Positions 50,676 to 59,534 of a stretch of 64,000 nucleotides of DNA are shown here, piece by piece (the stretch's first letter is position 1; each line of letters begins with the position of its first letter). Origin of the DNA: Hymenobacter duratus (GTDB taxonomy: Bacteria > Bacteroidota > Bacteroidia > Cytophagales > Hymenobacteraceae); the NCBI RefSeq assembly GCF_014698995.1, contig NZ_JACWZZ010000003.1, positions 538,390-602,389 of the forward strand, read 5' to 3'. The notes under the pieces are model-generated. The model was not told where the DNA came from. It saw only the letters and a program-made list of their open reading frames with translations, and did not search any database. The position numbers and the translations under genes are program-made.

Positions 50676-51464
50676 ATGAATGACGGGCTCGTCCTGATAC
50701 CGACCTACAATGAGCGTGAAAATGCGGAACTCATCATCCGCAAGGTATTCTCGTTGCCTAAGGAATTCGACGTGCTCATCATTGATGACGGCTCGCCGGA
50801 CGGTACGGCCGCTATTGTGCGAAGCCTGATGGCCGAGTTTCCGGGACGCCTGTTTCTGGAAGAGCGAGAAGGCAAGCTGGGCTTGGGCACGGCCTATATC
50901 CACGGGTTCCGGTGGGCGCTGCAGCGGGGGTATCAGTATGTTTTTGAGATGGATGCCGACTTCTCACACAACCCCGACGACCTGGTAAAGCTCTACAATG
51001 CCTGCGCCCACCAAGGCTACGATTTAGCTATCGGCTCGCGCTACATCCAGGGCGTAAATGTGGTCAACTGGCCCATGGACCGGGTGCTGATGTCATATTT
51101 TGCCTCTGCTTACGTACGCTTTATTACGGGTATGCCCATCATGGATTCCACGGCGGGGTTCAAGTGCTATACGGCCCGCGTACTACGCACTATTCCCCTC
51201 GACCGGATTCGGTTTGTGGGCTACGCGTTCCAGATTGAGATGAAATGGCTGGCCTACAAATATGGCTTCCGCATCCAGGAGGTGCCCATTATTTTCACCG
51301 ATCGTACGCGAGGCTCGTCCAAAATGAGCAAAGGCATTGTGCAGGAAGCTTTCCTGGGGGTCATCAAGATGAAGGTGAGTAGCTGGTTCCGCCGCTTCGA
51401 GCAGGTAGCCCCCAGCAGCCCGGCCCCGGTAGTTTCTGCAACCCCGGCCCCCGAAACCCGGTAA
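50676..51464 (+). CDS. Polyprenol monophosphomannose synthase-like GT2 (262 aa)
   Basis: GT2 transferase resembling dolichol-phosphate mannose synthase, which loads sugar onto polyprenyl phosphate. Motifs: IPTYNERENAELIIRKV (residues 8-24), LIIDDGSPDGTAAIV, EMDADFSHNPDDL (DAD) and DSTAGFKCYTARVL. No C-terminal membrane domain is seen; the tail is Pro/Ala-rich (APSSPAPVVSATPAPETR). It may supply the GT39-type transferase at 9422, but they are not linked. Confidence 0.9.
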   Translation: MNDGLVLIPTYNERENAELIIRKVFSLPKEFDVLIIDDGSPDGTAAIVRSLMAEFPGRLFLEEREGKLGLGTAYIHGFRWALQRGYQYVFEMDADFSHNPDDLVKLYNACAHQGYDLAIGSRYIQGVNVVNWPMDRVLMSYFASAYVRFITGMPIMDSTAGFKCYTARVLRTIPLDRIRFVGYAFQIEMKWLAYKYGFRIQEVPIIFTDRTRGSSKMSKGIVQEAFLGVIKMKVSSWFRRFEQVAPSSPAPVVSATPAPETR

Positions 51465-51522
51465 GCGTAGCGGCAGCCAGTAGCGCTGCGTCTGGTGCTT
51501 TGGGTTCATCCTGTCTCTGCTC

Positions 51523-52458
51523 ATGGAAATAACTCCCCTTTTCTGGGTTGGATTCAATGCCTTCGTGCTGGCCATGCTCCTGCTCGACCTACTGGTGTTC
51601 AACCGCAAGGCGCATGTGGTAAAAATGCGCGAGGCGTTGAGTTGGAGTGCTTTCTGGATTGTTCTCTCGCTGTCGTTTAACTACCTCGTCTACCACTGGA
51701 TGGGACGGCAGGCGGGCATGGAATTTCTGACTGGCTACCTCATCGAGAAGTCGTTGAGCGTCGACAATCTGTTTGTTTTCCTGCTGATCTTCACCTACTT
51801 CAAGGTCCCGCCTCAGTATCAGCACAAAATCCTGTTCTGGGGCATTATCGGCGCGTTGGTGTTGCGGGCGGGCTTCATTCTGGCGGGTGCGGCGCTGCTG
51901 GCCAAATTTCATTTCCTGCTGTATGTGCTGGGCGCCTTTCTGGTGTATACCGGCATCAAGATGGCCACCAGCGCCGGCCAGCCCGAAATTGACCCGGATT
52001 CCAACCCGGTAGTAAAGTTTCTGAGCCGCCACCTGCCCATCACTAATCAGTTGCACGGCGGCAAGTTCTTTGTGCGCCAGAACGGGATGCTGTTCGCTAC
52101 GCCGTTGCTGGTAGTGCTGGTGATGGTAGAAACCACGGATGTAGTATTTGCTGCCGATTCCATTCCAGCTATCCTGGCCGTCTCGCGCGACACGTTTATT
52201 GTGTACACCAGCAATGTGTTTGCACTGCTGGGCCTACGGGCGCTGTATTTTGCGCTGGAAGGCCTGATGCGGCTGTTCCATTACCTGCACTACGGCCTCT
52301 CCCTCATTCTGATCTTTATCGGGACTAAGCTGCTGTTTTCCGAGCTGTTTCACCTTTCCATGGGACTTTCGCTCGGTATCGTGGGCGGTATTCTGCTCCT
52401 TTCGGTGGTAGCATCCTTGGTGTGGCCGAAGAAAGAGGAAGAACCCGTGCAGCCATAA
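51523..52458 (+). CDS. TerC family integral membrane protein (311 aa)
   Basis: Integral membrane protein of the TerC/Alx family. It has about seven to nine hydrophobic segments. Conserved acidic residues lie in YLIEKSLSVDNLFVFLLIF (about 71-89) and ETTDVVFAADSIPAILAV (about 206-223), probable metal-binding sites. Family members are linked to tellurite resistance and manganese efflux. It lies 58 nt after the GT2 gene. A terminator at 52478-52519 closes the unit. Confidence 0.9.
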   Translation: MEITPLFWVGFNAFVLAMLLLDLLVFNRKAHVVKMREALSWSAFWIVLSLSFNYLVYHWMGRQAGMEFLTGYLIEKSLSVDNLFVFLLIFTYFKVPPQYQHKILFWGIIGALVLRAGFILAGAALLAKFHFLLYVLGAFLVYTGIKMATSAGQPEIDPDSNPVVKFLSRHLPITNQLHGGKFFVRQNGMLFATPLLVVLVMVETTDVVFAADSIPAILAVSRDTFIVYTSNVFALLGLRALYFALEGLMRLFHYLHYGLSLILIFIGTKLLFSELFHLSMGLSLGIVGGILLLSVVASLVWPKKEEEPVQP

Positions 52459-52477
52459 AAGCAGCTTTCGTCCATTC

Positions 52478-52519
52478 AACAAGAAGCCCGGCTGCGTTAT
52501 GGCAGCCGGGCTTCTTGTT
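52478..52519. terminator. Perfect 18-bp bidirectional terminator
   Basis: AACAAGAAGCCCGGCTGC (52478-52495) pairs exactly with GCAGCCGGGCTTCTTGTT (52502-52519); it separates convergent genes. Confidence 0.92.
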
Positions 52520-52527
52520 AGGGTGTA

Positions 52528-54678
52528 CTACGGCTTGGGAGCCGGATTCGGATTGCCGCCGGGTGGCGCGGGTGCAGTGGCATTTACCCCCTCATCGGGC
52601 ATGCCGCCCAGCAAGTCAATCAGGTTCAGCGGCTCAAACTGGGTGGAGTCGGCCGGCTGGAAGGCCCGTACGGTGTCGCGCACGGCCCGGAAAATGGAAC
52701 TGTGGGCGCGGCCAGGGAAGCTCAGGCTGTAGCTCAAGGAATTGCGGGCGTCTTCCGAAATGAGGCCTTTGCGCAGCATCAGGTCTGCAATGAGCCGGTG
52801 GAAGTAGCGCGAAGAACTGCGCATTTCGCCGTACTGGTTGAAGGAGTTCTGGTAATATTTAGGCCGCGGAATGATGCTGGCCATGTACAAACTCTCGGAG
52901 AGGTTGAGATTGGCCGGCTGCTTATCGAAATAAAACTGGGCCGCTTCTGTCGCGCCGTATATTTTCGGGCCCCACTCAATGATGTTCAGGTACACCTCAA
53001 ACATGCGCTCCTTCGAGACCAGCCTGGTGTTTTCCAGGAGCCACACGATAAGAGCCTCCTCAATCTTGCGCGTCACGGTTTTCTGCCGCGTCAGGAACAC
53101 GTTTTTCACCAGCTGCATAGAGATAGTGCTACCGCCGCGGGCGAAGCGCTTCTCCTTGATATTCTGAATGGCCGACTTCACGAAAGCCTTTTCCATGAAG
53201 CCTTTATGCGTCAGGAAGCGAGGGTCTTCGGCCGTCATGATGGCGGCTTTCAGGTAGTTGGCCACATCATCATAGGCCACAAACTTCGGGTTGGATGGGC
53301 CTACGGCGAAGGCCTTGATGGAGTCGCCTTTGTCGTTGTAGGCGGTATAGATGAACTCCTGGTTGAGCTTGTTGAGGTCCTCGGCCCCCATGCGCGTGAT
53401 GCGGAAGTTCTTGGGTGTCAGCCCTGAGCTGAACTCCAGACTATCGACCTTATTCATATCCAGGTCGAGGTGCATGCGGTAGGTGAGCGTGCCGCTGCCC
53501 TGCATGCCTTCCAGTGTGTTGAACATGCCCTCGGGCAGGGCCGCAAAGAACGTGTTAGCCGGCGTTTCCGCCGACTCGATATCCGCTTTCACCTGCAGGC
53601 CGGCCAGCATTTCGCGGCGGTTGCGCACACCATTGATCCGGCGGCCCACCACCCGCTGGTTGAGCGGCAGCTTGCGCACGCTCATCACCGGGTAAAATTC
53701 CATGCGGTTAAGCGTGACTTTGGTACCTTTTTCCAGGGCCGCAAAGGCCTGCCCCAGCCGGGCCGCAAAGTCGATGCCGCCGCGCGGGAAGCGCACGTCC
53801 CGGTCGGAGAGCTTAGGATGATTTACAATGAAGTTGGCCGCCGAAGCAGTACCACGCACCGTCAGTTCATCATCATCCAGATCCTTATCGGAGATGCTGA
53901 AGCGCAGCGTATCGAACTGTACGCGGGCCCCGTAGCGGCGCTGCACGTAAGGCAGCGTCACGGGGCGGCGGTCCAGCCCGAATACTTCAGCGTTCAGCGC
54001 ATAGTCGCCGGGCTCGATGTGGCCCTGCACGCCCACCCGGTTTTCCACCGAGTCAATCACCGCCGTCAGCTGCCCCTGAATATCCCCGTCCTCAATAGAA
54101 AGGCGGGGCATTACGATACGAGCCCGGTGACGCGGGCTGTCGTAGGTCACGAGAAAATTCTGAAAATCAGCCTCGCCGGGCACATTATCAAAGCTGGCTT
54201 CCAGGAGCTGGTTCGCCAGCAGCCCATAGTTGGTGCCTTTGGTGGTGTCGCGCGGAACGGCGGGCTGAGTTCCCTTTTTCTTATAGAGAAATGAGTAGTT
54301 GTCGGTGCCGGCTGCGGTTTTGCGGGCCGTAAAACGGGCGTCGCTGATTTCGAGGTTGCTGAACACCGGCCGCCCGGCAAACAACGATTTGACGCTTAGC
54401 GAAACCGTCATCAGGCGGGCCCGCATCAGCGTATCGGTGGGGTCGCCTTTGGGTACAAGGCTCATGCCGGCCACCTGCACGGTGTTCAGATCGGTGAAGC
54501 GGGCGGGCCCCAGGGCCAGGGTCACCGGGTACTTGCGCTCGGCCTTGACTTTCACTTGCTGCAGCGCATAATCAAGCAATTCCTGGCGCTTGGCCAGAAA
54601 CACGCCGAGGCCTATGGCCAGCAGAGCCACCAGGATACCTGCGCCAATAGCTATTTTTTTCTTCGTTGCTGGAGTCAC
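52528..54678 (-). CDS. AsmA-like/GT51 transglycosylase fusion, GTG start (716 aa)
   Basis: The C-terminal third (about residues 480-640) is a GT51 peptidoglycan transglycosylase: AAIMTAEDPRFLTHKGF with the catalytic Glu, RGGSTISMQLVKNVFL, and KIEEALIVWLLENTRLVSKE. No transpeptidase domain follows, so it is monofunctional. The N-terminal part has one membrane helix (about 6-26) and about 430 residues of AsmA-like beta-rich sequence (GPARFTDLNTVQVAGMSL). The tail is Pro/Gly/Asn-rich. The GTG start at 54678 is chosen since a -7 box (54755-54763) lies between it and the open frame's first ATG at 54795. Confidence 0.85.
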   Translation of the reverse strand: MTPATKKKIAIGAGILVALLAIGLGVFLAKRQELLDYALQQVKVKAERKYPVTLALGPARFTDLNTVQVAGMSLVPKGDPTDTLMRARLMTVSLSVKSLFAGRPVFSNLEISDARFTARKTAAGTDNYSFLYKKKGTQPAVPRDTTKGTNYGLLANQLLEASFDNVPGEADFQNFLVTYDSPRHRARIVMPRLSIEDGDIQGQLTAVIDSVENRVGVQGHIEPGDYALNAEVFGLDRRPVTLPYVQRRYGARVQFDTLRFSISDKDLDDDELTVRGTASAANFIVNHPKLSDRDVRFPRGGIDFAARLGQAFAALEKGTKVTLNRMEFYPVMSVRKLPLNQRVVGRRINGVRNRREMLAGLQVKADIESAETPANTFFAALPEGMFNTLEGMQGSGTLTYRMHLDLDMNKVDSLEFSSGLTPKNFRITRMGAEDLNKLNQEFIYTAYNDKGDSIKAFAVGPSNPKFVAYDDVANYLKAAIMTAEDPRFLTHKGFMEKAFVKSAIQNIKEKRFARGGSTISMQLVKNVFLTRQKTVTRKIEEALIVWLLENTRLVSKERMFEVYLNIIEWGPKIYGATEAAQFYFDKQPANLNLSESLYMASIIPRPKYYQNSFNQYGEMRSSSRYFHRLIADLMLRKGLISEDARNSLSYSLSFPGRAHSSIFRAVRDTVRAFQPADSTQFEPLNLIDLLGGMPDEGVNATAPAPPGGNPNPAPKP

Positions 54679-54754
54679 GCGAACAGTTCGGAGAGAGAAG
54701 GAAGTCGCGGCCGGGCCGGGCCAGATTCGTGCCAAACCCGCCGTCGCTGGGAGT

Positions 54755-54763
54755 ACAAAGGTA
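54755..54763 (-). promoter_or_regulatory. -7-like box TACCTTTGT (minus strand)
   Basis: It lies 76 nt upstream of the GTG start at 54678 and downstream of the ATG at 54795, which argues for the GTG start. Confidence 0.5.
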
Positions 54764-54806
54764 ACGAAAAAGGCCCTCGTCGGTTTCCGGCGCACAGCGC
54801 CTTCGC

Positions 54807-54815
54807 TACCTTTGG
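54807..54815 (+). promoter_or_regulatory. -7-like box TACCTTTGG
   Basis: Good consensus match 26 nt upstream of the purB ATG at 54842. Confidence 0.55.
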
Positions 54816-54841
54816 CCTATCCTGGCCAACCCCTTCTACGC

Positions 54842-56206
54842 ATGAACGCTGCTGCCGACTACGCTGCCCTCACTCCACTCACTGCCGTTTCGCCGCTTGA
54901 TGGCCGCTACCGCCGCGCTACGGCCCCGTTGGCGCTCTATTTCTCAGAGTTGGCCCTCATCCGGTACCGGGTGCTGGTGGAGGTGGAATATTTCATTGCC
55001 CTCTGCGAGTTGCCGCTGCCTCAGCTGCAAATGGTAGATACTGCTGTGTATGAGCAGCTGCGTGCCATCTACAAGAACTTCTCAACGGCCGATGCTGAGG
55101 CAGTGAAGGCCCACGAAAAAGTAACCAACCACGACGTGAAGGCCGTGGAGTATTTCCTGCGCGACCAGTTCGCAGCCTTGGGTCTGGACCAGTACCTGGA
55201 GTTTATTCACTTCGGCCTCACTTCCCAGGACATCAACAACACCGCCATTCCGCTGAGCCTGCAGCATGCTCTCATCAACACGCTGCTGCCCGCTTACGCG
55301 CAGGTCCGCAACAGCCTAGCCGAGCGCGCCGGACAGTGGGCCACCGTGCCGATGCTGGCCCGCACCCACGGCCAGCCCGCTTCGCCTACGCGCCTGGGCA
55401 AGGAAGTGCAGGTGTTTGTGGCCCGGCTTGATGCGCAGGTATCACTGCTGGGGCAGGTTCCGTTCGGGGCGAAGTTTGGCGGCGCCACTGGCAACTTCAA
55501 CGCCCACCATGTGGCCTATCCGCAGGTAGACTGGCACCAGTTCGCAGATGTGTTCGTGAACAACCGGCTGGGTTTACACCGTTCCTACCCCACCACCCAG
55601 ATTGAGCACTACGACCACCTGGCCGCGCTCTGCGACGGGCTGAAGCGGCTCAACACCATCCTCATCGACTTAGCCCGCGACGTATGGCAATACATTTCGA
55701 TGGGCTATTTCCGCCAAACCATCAAGGCTGGGGAAGTAGGTTCGTCGGCAATGCCGCACAAGGTGAATCCTATTGATTTCGAAAACGCCGAGGGCAACCT
55801 GGGCCTGGCTAACGCCGTGTTGGAACATCTGTCGGCCAAGCTGCCTATCAGCCGCCTGCAGCGCGACCTGACCGATTCCACGGTGCTGCGCAACCTCGGT
55901 GTGCCGCTGGGCCACACGCTCATTGCCCTCACAGCGCTGCAGCGCGGCCTCGACAAGCTGGCCCTCGATGAAGCCGCCTTACACCGCGACTTGGAAGCTA
56001 ACTGGGCTGTAGTAGCCGAGGCCATCCAGACGGTGCTGCGCCGCGAAAATTACCCCGACCCCTACAACGCACTCAAAGCCCTTACCCGCACCGGCGAAGC
56101 CATTTCGGCTGCAACCATTGCTGCATTCGTAGACGACTTAGAGGTAACAGAGAGAGTGAAGGCCGAATTGCGCAGCATCTCGCCGCAAAGCTATGTAGGG
56201 ATGTAG
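54842..56206 (+). CDS. purB: Adenylosuccinate lyase
   Basis: Splits SAICAR and adenylosuccinate in purine synthesis. The fumarase-superfamily signature GSSAMPHKVNPIDFEN holds the flexible-loop Ser and is complete. Other blocks: VSPLDGRYRRAT (start), HEKVTNHDVKAVEYF, FIHFGLTSQDINNTA, and LARTHGQPASPTRLGKE with the catalytic His. The length is 454 aa from ATG 54842; the open frame to 54590 continues upstream but passes through the divergent promoter. Confidence 0.95.
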   Translation: MNAAADYAALTPLTAVSPLDGRYRRATAPLALYFSELALIRYRVLVEVEYFIALCELPLPQLQMVDTAVYEQLRAIYKNFSTADAEAVKAHEKVTNHDVKAVEYFLRDQFAALGLDQYLEFIHFGLTSQDINNTAIPLSLQHALINTLLPAYAQVRNSLAERAGQWATVPMLARTHGQPASPTRLGKEVQVFVARLDAQVSLLGQVPFGAKFGGATGNFNAHHVAYPQVDWHQFADVFVNNRLGLHRSYPTTQIEHYDHLAALCDGLKRLNTILIDLARDVWQYISMGYFRQTIKAGEVGSSAMPHKVNPIDFENAEGNLGLANAVLEHLSAKLPISRLQRDLTDSTVLRNLGVPLGHTLIALTALQRGLDKLALDEAALHRDLEANWAVVAEAIQTVLRRENYPDPYNALKALTRTGEAISAATIAAFVDDLEVTERVKAELRSISPQSYVGM

Positions 56207-56445
56207 ATAAGTGATTTTACCTTTAGGGGAAGCTCTAGTTTGCCTGTAGGCAGATTGGAGCTTTCTTGTTTTATAGTACGCTGTAAAAACACTAATACGC
56301 CTTTATCCCATGCTGAATGCTCCTACAGCTAGCTAATTTTAGCACCAGATTATTCTCAAAAAAATACCGAAAATTAGGTATTGCCCGGAGCCATGAATAA
56401 GGGGAGATTTGGTATTGATACTGCTCCGTCCTAACACCGATTTGC

Positions 56446-56649
56446 ATGTTTTATTCCGATACATTCACTTCAGATAGCCCTGTGCCACCGCCTCGGGCAG
56501 CTGTACCTCTCGATAAGCTCCTGCCGGCTACTCCCCAGTTTACCGATTTACCTACTTGGGCTTCGGATCGGCCAACTAACACGCCGGGGAGCGTATCAGC
56601 CCTTAGCCGCCCAGAACCGGCCCGCATTCCGCAGCTACTTCCTCGCTAG
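56446..56649 (+). CDS. Possible small Pro-rich protein (67 aa)
   Basis: Weak candidate. It starts with ATG in an AT-rich area and encodes a Pro/Ser/Thr-rich peptide (MFYSDTFTSDSPVPPPRAAV...) with no signal, motif or membrane helix. Some bases upstream resemble a promoter, but none is clear. It may be chance coding. Confidence 0.25.
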   Translation: MFYSDTFTSDSPVPPPRAAVPLDKLLPATPQFTDLPTWASDRPTNTPGSVSALSRPEPARIPQLLPR

Positions 56650-56678
56650 CGGCGGTATCCAACATCGGACAGGCTGTT

Positions 56679-56687
56679 TATCTTCGC
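56679..56687 (+). promoter_or_regulatory. -7-like box TATCTTCGC
   Basis: TTCG variant, 20 nt upstream of the GT9 ATG at 56708. Confidence 0.5.
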
Positions 56688-56707
56688 GGTTCCTAACCGC
56701 GTCCTTT

Positions 56708-57805
56708 ATGTCCGACCTTTCCGGCGTCACTGTTCACTCCGACTGCCGCTATTTCCGCGGCGACCTGCCCTGCCGCCCCAACAAAGAACACGGCTACGTT
56801 TGCTCCGACTGTCCGGTGTACGCGCCGGTGCAGAAGCGCATCCTCCTTATCAAGCTGGGCGCCATCGGCGACGTCATTCGGACTACGCCCCTGCTGCGGC
56901 GGCTGCGCCAGGAATATCCGAGCTGCTATATCACTTGGCTGACGCTCACACCCGCTATCCTGCCACAAGGCGAGGTAGAGGAAATTCTGAAGTTCGATTT
57001 TGCCAGCGCCCTGCAGCTTATGGCCCGGCGCTTTGATATTGCTATCAACCTCGATAAGGAGAAAGAGGCCTGCACGCTGCTGCTCAAAGTAGAGGCCGCG
57101 GCCAAATTCGGCTACACGCTGCGCGAATATGACGGCGTGGCCTGGCCCCAGAACGAGCAGGCCCACCACAAGTTCCTGACCGGCGTCTTCGACCAGCTCA
57201 GCCTGCAGAACCAGAAACCCTACGTGCAGGAAATATTCGAGCTGTGCGGCTTCGATTTTCGGGGCGAAGAATACGTTTTCGACACGCACGAAGACAAGGG
57301 CTATGATTGGAGCGCCCTGCCGCCAAGCCGCCCGCGCATCGGCCTCAACACCGGCTGTGGCGACCGGTGGACGACGCGCCTGTGGTCGGATGAGAAGTGG
57401 ATTGCACTAATTACGCAGCTGCAGGCCGCCGGCTACACGCCCGTATTGCTCGGCGGCGAAGCGGAACACGCCCGTAACCGGGTGCTGCAGGAAGCTACCG
57501 GTGCCGCTTACTTGGGTACGTTTCCGCTGCAGCAGTTCATCAACCTGATGCACCAGATGGACGGCATTGTGACACAGGTGACCATGGCCATGCACATCAG
57601 CATCGCACTCCGCAAGCCTACCATCCTGATGAACAACATCTTCAACCCCTACGAATTCGACCTTTACGGCCGCGGTCAACTCGTAGGCCCCGACAAGCAG
57701 TGCGTGTGTTTCTACCGCGGCAGCTGTCAGCTCGGCATCAGCTGCATGGAAGACTTGCCCGCAGAAAAGGTATTTGAGGCCGTACGGAACAGCGTGCCGG
57801 TATAG
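56708..57805 (+). CDS. GT9 glycosyltransferase with N-terminal Cys cluster (365 aa)
   Basis: Heptosyltransferase-family (GT9) enzyme that probably adds sugars to surface polysaccharide. The GT9 opening KRILLIKLGAIGDVIRTTPL lies at residues 43-62, then GLNTGCGDRWTTRLWSDEKW and the nucleotide-binding region GIVTQVTMAMHISIALRKPT. In front is a 40-residue extension with Cys13, Cys22, Cys32 and Cys35, and the C-terminus adds CVCFYRGSC and GISCMED. The Cys positions suggest a metal or iron-sulfur site, which is not typical of classical GT9. Cytoplasmic. Confidence 0.88.
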   Translation: MSDLSGVTVHSDCRYFRGDLPCRPNKEHGYVCSDCPVYAPVQKRILLIKLGAIGDVIRTTPLLRRLRQEYPSCYITWLTLTPAILPQGEVEEILKFDFASALQLMARRFDIAINLDKEKEACTLLLKVEAAAKFGYTLREYDGVAWPQNEQAHHKFLTGVFDQLSLQNQKPYVQEIFELCGFDFRGEEYVFDTHEDKGYDWSALPPSRPRIGLNTGCGDRWTTRLWSDEKWIALITQLQAAGYTPVLLGGEAEHARNRVLQEATGAAYLGTFPLQQFINLMHQMDGIVTQVTMAMHISIALRKPTILMNNIFNPYEFDLYGRGQLVGPDKQCVCFYRGSCQLGISCMEDLPAEKVFEAVRNSVPV

Positions 57806-57821
57806 CTCACACTAGCCTGGG

Positions 57822-58241
57822 CTACTGATGGGCAGCAGCCGGGTTTCGCCGCACTGCTTCTACCCGCGCCTGAAATTCGTCGGCGGGCACACGCTGCAGC
57901 AGTTCCTGTAATGCCGACAGCGGAAGCTCCTCAGCGTGATTGAAATTGATACAACTCTTACCAATTTTGAGCTTGGGAGCAACCGTTTTCAGCGTGGCGC
58001 CCAGTTCGGGAAAGTAGTAAAGAGTCTGCAGATACAGACTCAGATAGTTTTTCTTACTGGCCAGCGCAACGGCCATTTCCTTGCCCGCTACAAACTGCAG
58101 CATCCTGGTCTCTATCAGTTCAGTGTAGCCGGCAGGCATAGCCTTGCGCACCGCATTCCAGATGGTTTCCACGGTAGCGTGGCGGTCAGCTGGTACCATT
58201 GCCAAGAAGTCTGCGAAAGAAGCATGAGGTGAAGCGGGCAT
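57822..58241 (-). CDS. DUF1801 family protein (139 aa)
   Basis: Small cytoplasmic protein with the DUF1801 (YdhG-like) fold: helix TVETIWNAVRKAMPAGYTE, strand-turn MLQFVAGKEMAVALASKKNY, LSLYLQTLYYFPEL, and KIGKSCINFNHAEELP, where a conserved Cys/Asn pair occurs. The function is unknown. ATG 58241 (MPASPHASFADFL) is used; an earlier ATG at 58268 is less family-like. It is convergent with GT9. Confidence 0.85.
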   Translation of the reverse strand: MPASPHASFADFLAMVPADRHATVETIWNAVRKAMPAGYTELIETRMLQFVAGKEMAVALASKKNYLSLYLQTLYYFPELGATLKTVAPKLKIGKSCINFNHAEELPLSALQELLQRVPADEFQARVEAVRRNPAAAHQ

Positions 58242-58307
58242 AGCAGAAAGTTTTTTTTGCGGGTACACTCTACGGAAATAGCTCAGTCCTGCGCGGCAGC
58301 TTGGCTT

Positions 58308-59435
58308 CTATACCGCTCCTACTTCCTTCAGGGCCTTCACCATTTCGCTCCACGAAAACTCCTTTTTACGGGCCCACACGCCGGCCGTAAACTCAGCTTC
58401 GCGCTGGTGCTCGTAGAAATCAACCAGCGCATCGGCAATGGCTTTGGGTTGAGGCGGCACCACGTAGCCTACTTCGCCGTCCGGTATCAATTCGGCCAGG
58501 CCGCCCACGTCCGTCACCAGCATGGGTCGCTCAAAGTGGTACGCAATCTGCGACACGCCGCTCTGGGTGGCATTTTTGTAGGGCTGCACTACCATATCGG
58601 CAGTGCAGAAGTAGTCCACCACCCGCTCATTCGGGATGAAATCGGTGGCGCGAATCAGGCGGCTTTCCAGCTTGTGCTGCTGGATAAGCGCTTCGTAGGG
58701 CGCGGCATCCTCGTAATACTCACCGGCCACAATGAGCTTCACGGGCAGCGCCGCCAGCCGCGCATCCGCAAAGGCCTCCAGCAAAATATCCAGTCCTTTG
58801 TAGGCCCGGATGAAGCCAAAGAACAGCAGGTAGCCATAAGCCGGATCGAGGCCCAGCGCCTGCCGTGCCTCCGGCTTGGGCTTGAGCGGGCCGAAATTGT
58901 CGTAGAGCGGGTGAGGCCGGTACAAGGCAGGCTGGTTGAAGTGCAGGCGGCGCAAGTCGGCCAGCACCGACCGGCTCATAGTCACGAAACCGTGGCAGGC
59001 CGAGAGGAAATACCGCGTGAGGGGCCGGTCGCCGGGCCGCTTCTCGTGCGGAATTACGTTGTCGGTGATGGCCACGATGCGGGTATGGCGGTTGCCGCGA
59101 ATGGCCCGCGCAATAGTACCCAGCGCAGGCCCCATAAACGGCAGCCAGAACCGAAAAATCACCAGATCCGGCTTCTCGCGGCGCAGCTTATTGCCCACGC
59201 GCCACCACGTCCAGGGATTCACGGAGTTGATGCTGACTTCGATGTCGAGGTCGGCGGGACCGGGCTCGGTGCTGAACTGCGTTTGGCCCGGAAACAGGAA
59301 ATCGGGGTATTGCAGCGAAAACGTCACCAGCCGTACCTCATCGCCGGTTTCGCGGAAGGCCCGCGCCAGCCGTTCGTTGTAGGTGGCCAGTCCGCCCCGC
59401 AACGGATACGCCGGCCCGATGATGACGACTTTCAT
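58308..59435 (-). CDS. GT4 family glycosyltransferase (375 aa)
   Basis: GT-B glycosyltransferase for surface glycan assembly. The N-terminal motif IIGPAYPLRGGLATYNERLA (residues 5-24) is typical of GT4. The C-terminal domain has GYLLFFGFIRAYKGLDILLEA and the donor-binding EX7E region in YKNATQSGVSQIAYHFERPM, followed by TDVGGLAELIPDG. Cytoplasmic. It lies after the GT2 gene on the same strand, with hairpin 59461-59517 between them. Confidence 0.92.
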   Translation of the reverse strand: MKVVIIGPAYPLRGGLATYNERLARAFRETGDEVRLVTFSLQYPDFLFPGQTQFSTEPGPADLDIEVSINSVNPWTWWRVGNKLRREKPDLVIFRFWLPFMGPALGTIARAIRGNRHTRIVAITDNVIPHEKRPGDRPLTRYFLSACHGFVTMSRSVLADLRRLHFNQPALYRPHPLYDNFGPLKPKPEARQALGLDPAYGYLLFFGFIRAYKGLDILLEAFADARLAALPVKLIVAGEYYEDAAPYEALIQQHKLESRLIRATDFIPNERVVDYFCTADMVVQPYKNATQSGVSQIAYHFERPMLVTDVGGLAELIPDGEVGYVVPPQPKAIADALVDFYEHQREAEFTAGVWARKKEFSWSEMVKALKEVGAV

Positions 59436-59460
59436 AGAATGGAAACTTACAAAAGAAGAG

Positions 59461-59517
59461 CGTCATGCTTCATCTGGCGTCCGCATGCAGAAGCATGACG
59501 CCAGATGAAGCATGACG
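59461..59517. repeat. Perfect 21-bp hairpin between two glycosyltransferase genes
   Basis: CGTCATGCTTCATCTGGCGT-type arm 59461-59481 and its exact complement 59497-59517 flank a 15-nt loop (CGCATGCAGAAGCAT). It lies in a 99-bp gap between co-directional minus-strand genes and could reduce readthrough. Confidence 0.88.
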
Positions 59518-59534
59518 GACTGTAGGCACGCTGC

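Larger units (their letters stand above)
56207..56707. other. Gene-poor region (501 bp)
   Basis: It contains an imperfect hairpin after purB (AAGCTC...GAGCTT, about 56230-56266, T-rich tail), an AT-rich stretch at about 56270-56400, a possible small ORF (56446-56649), and a -7-like box (56679-56687) for the next gene. Confidence 0.6.
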
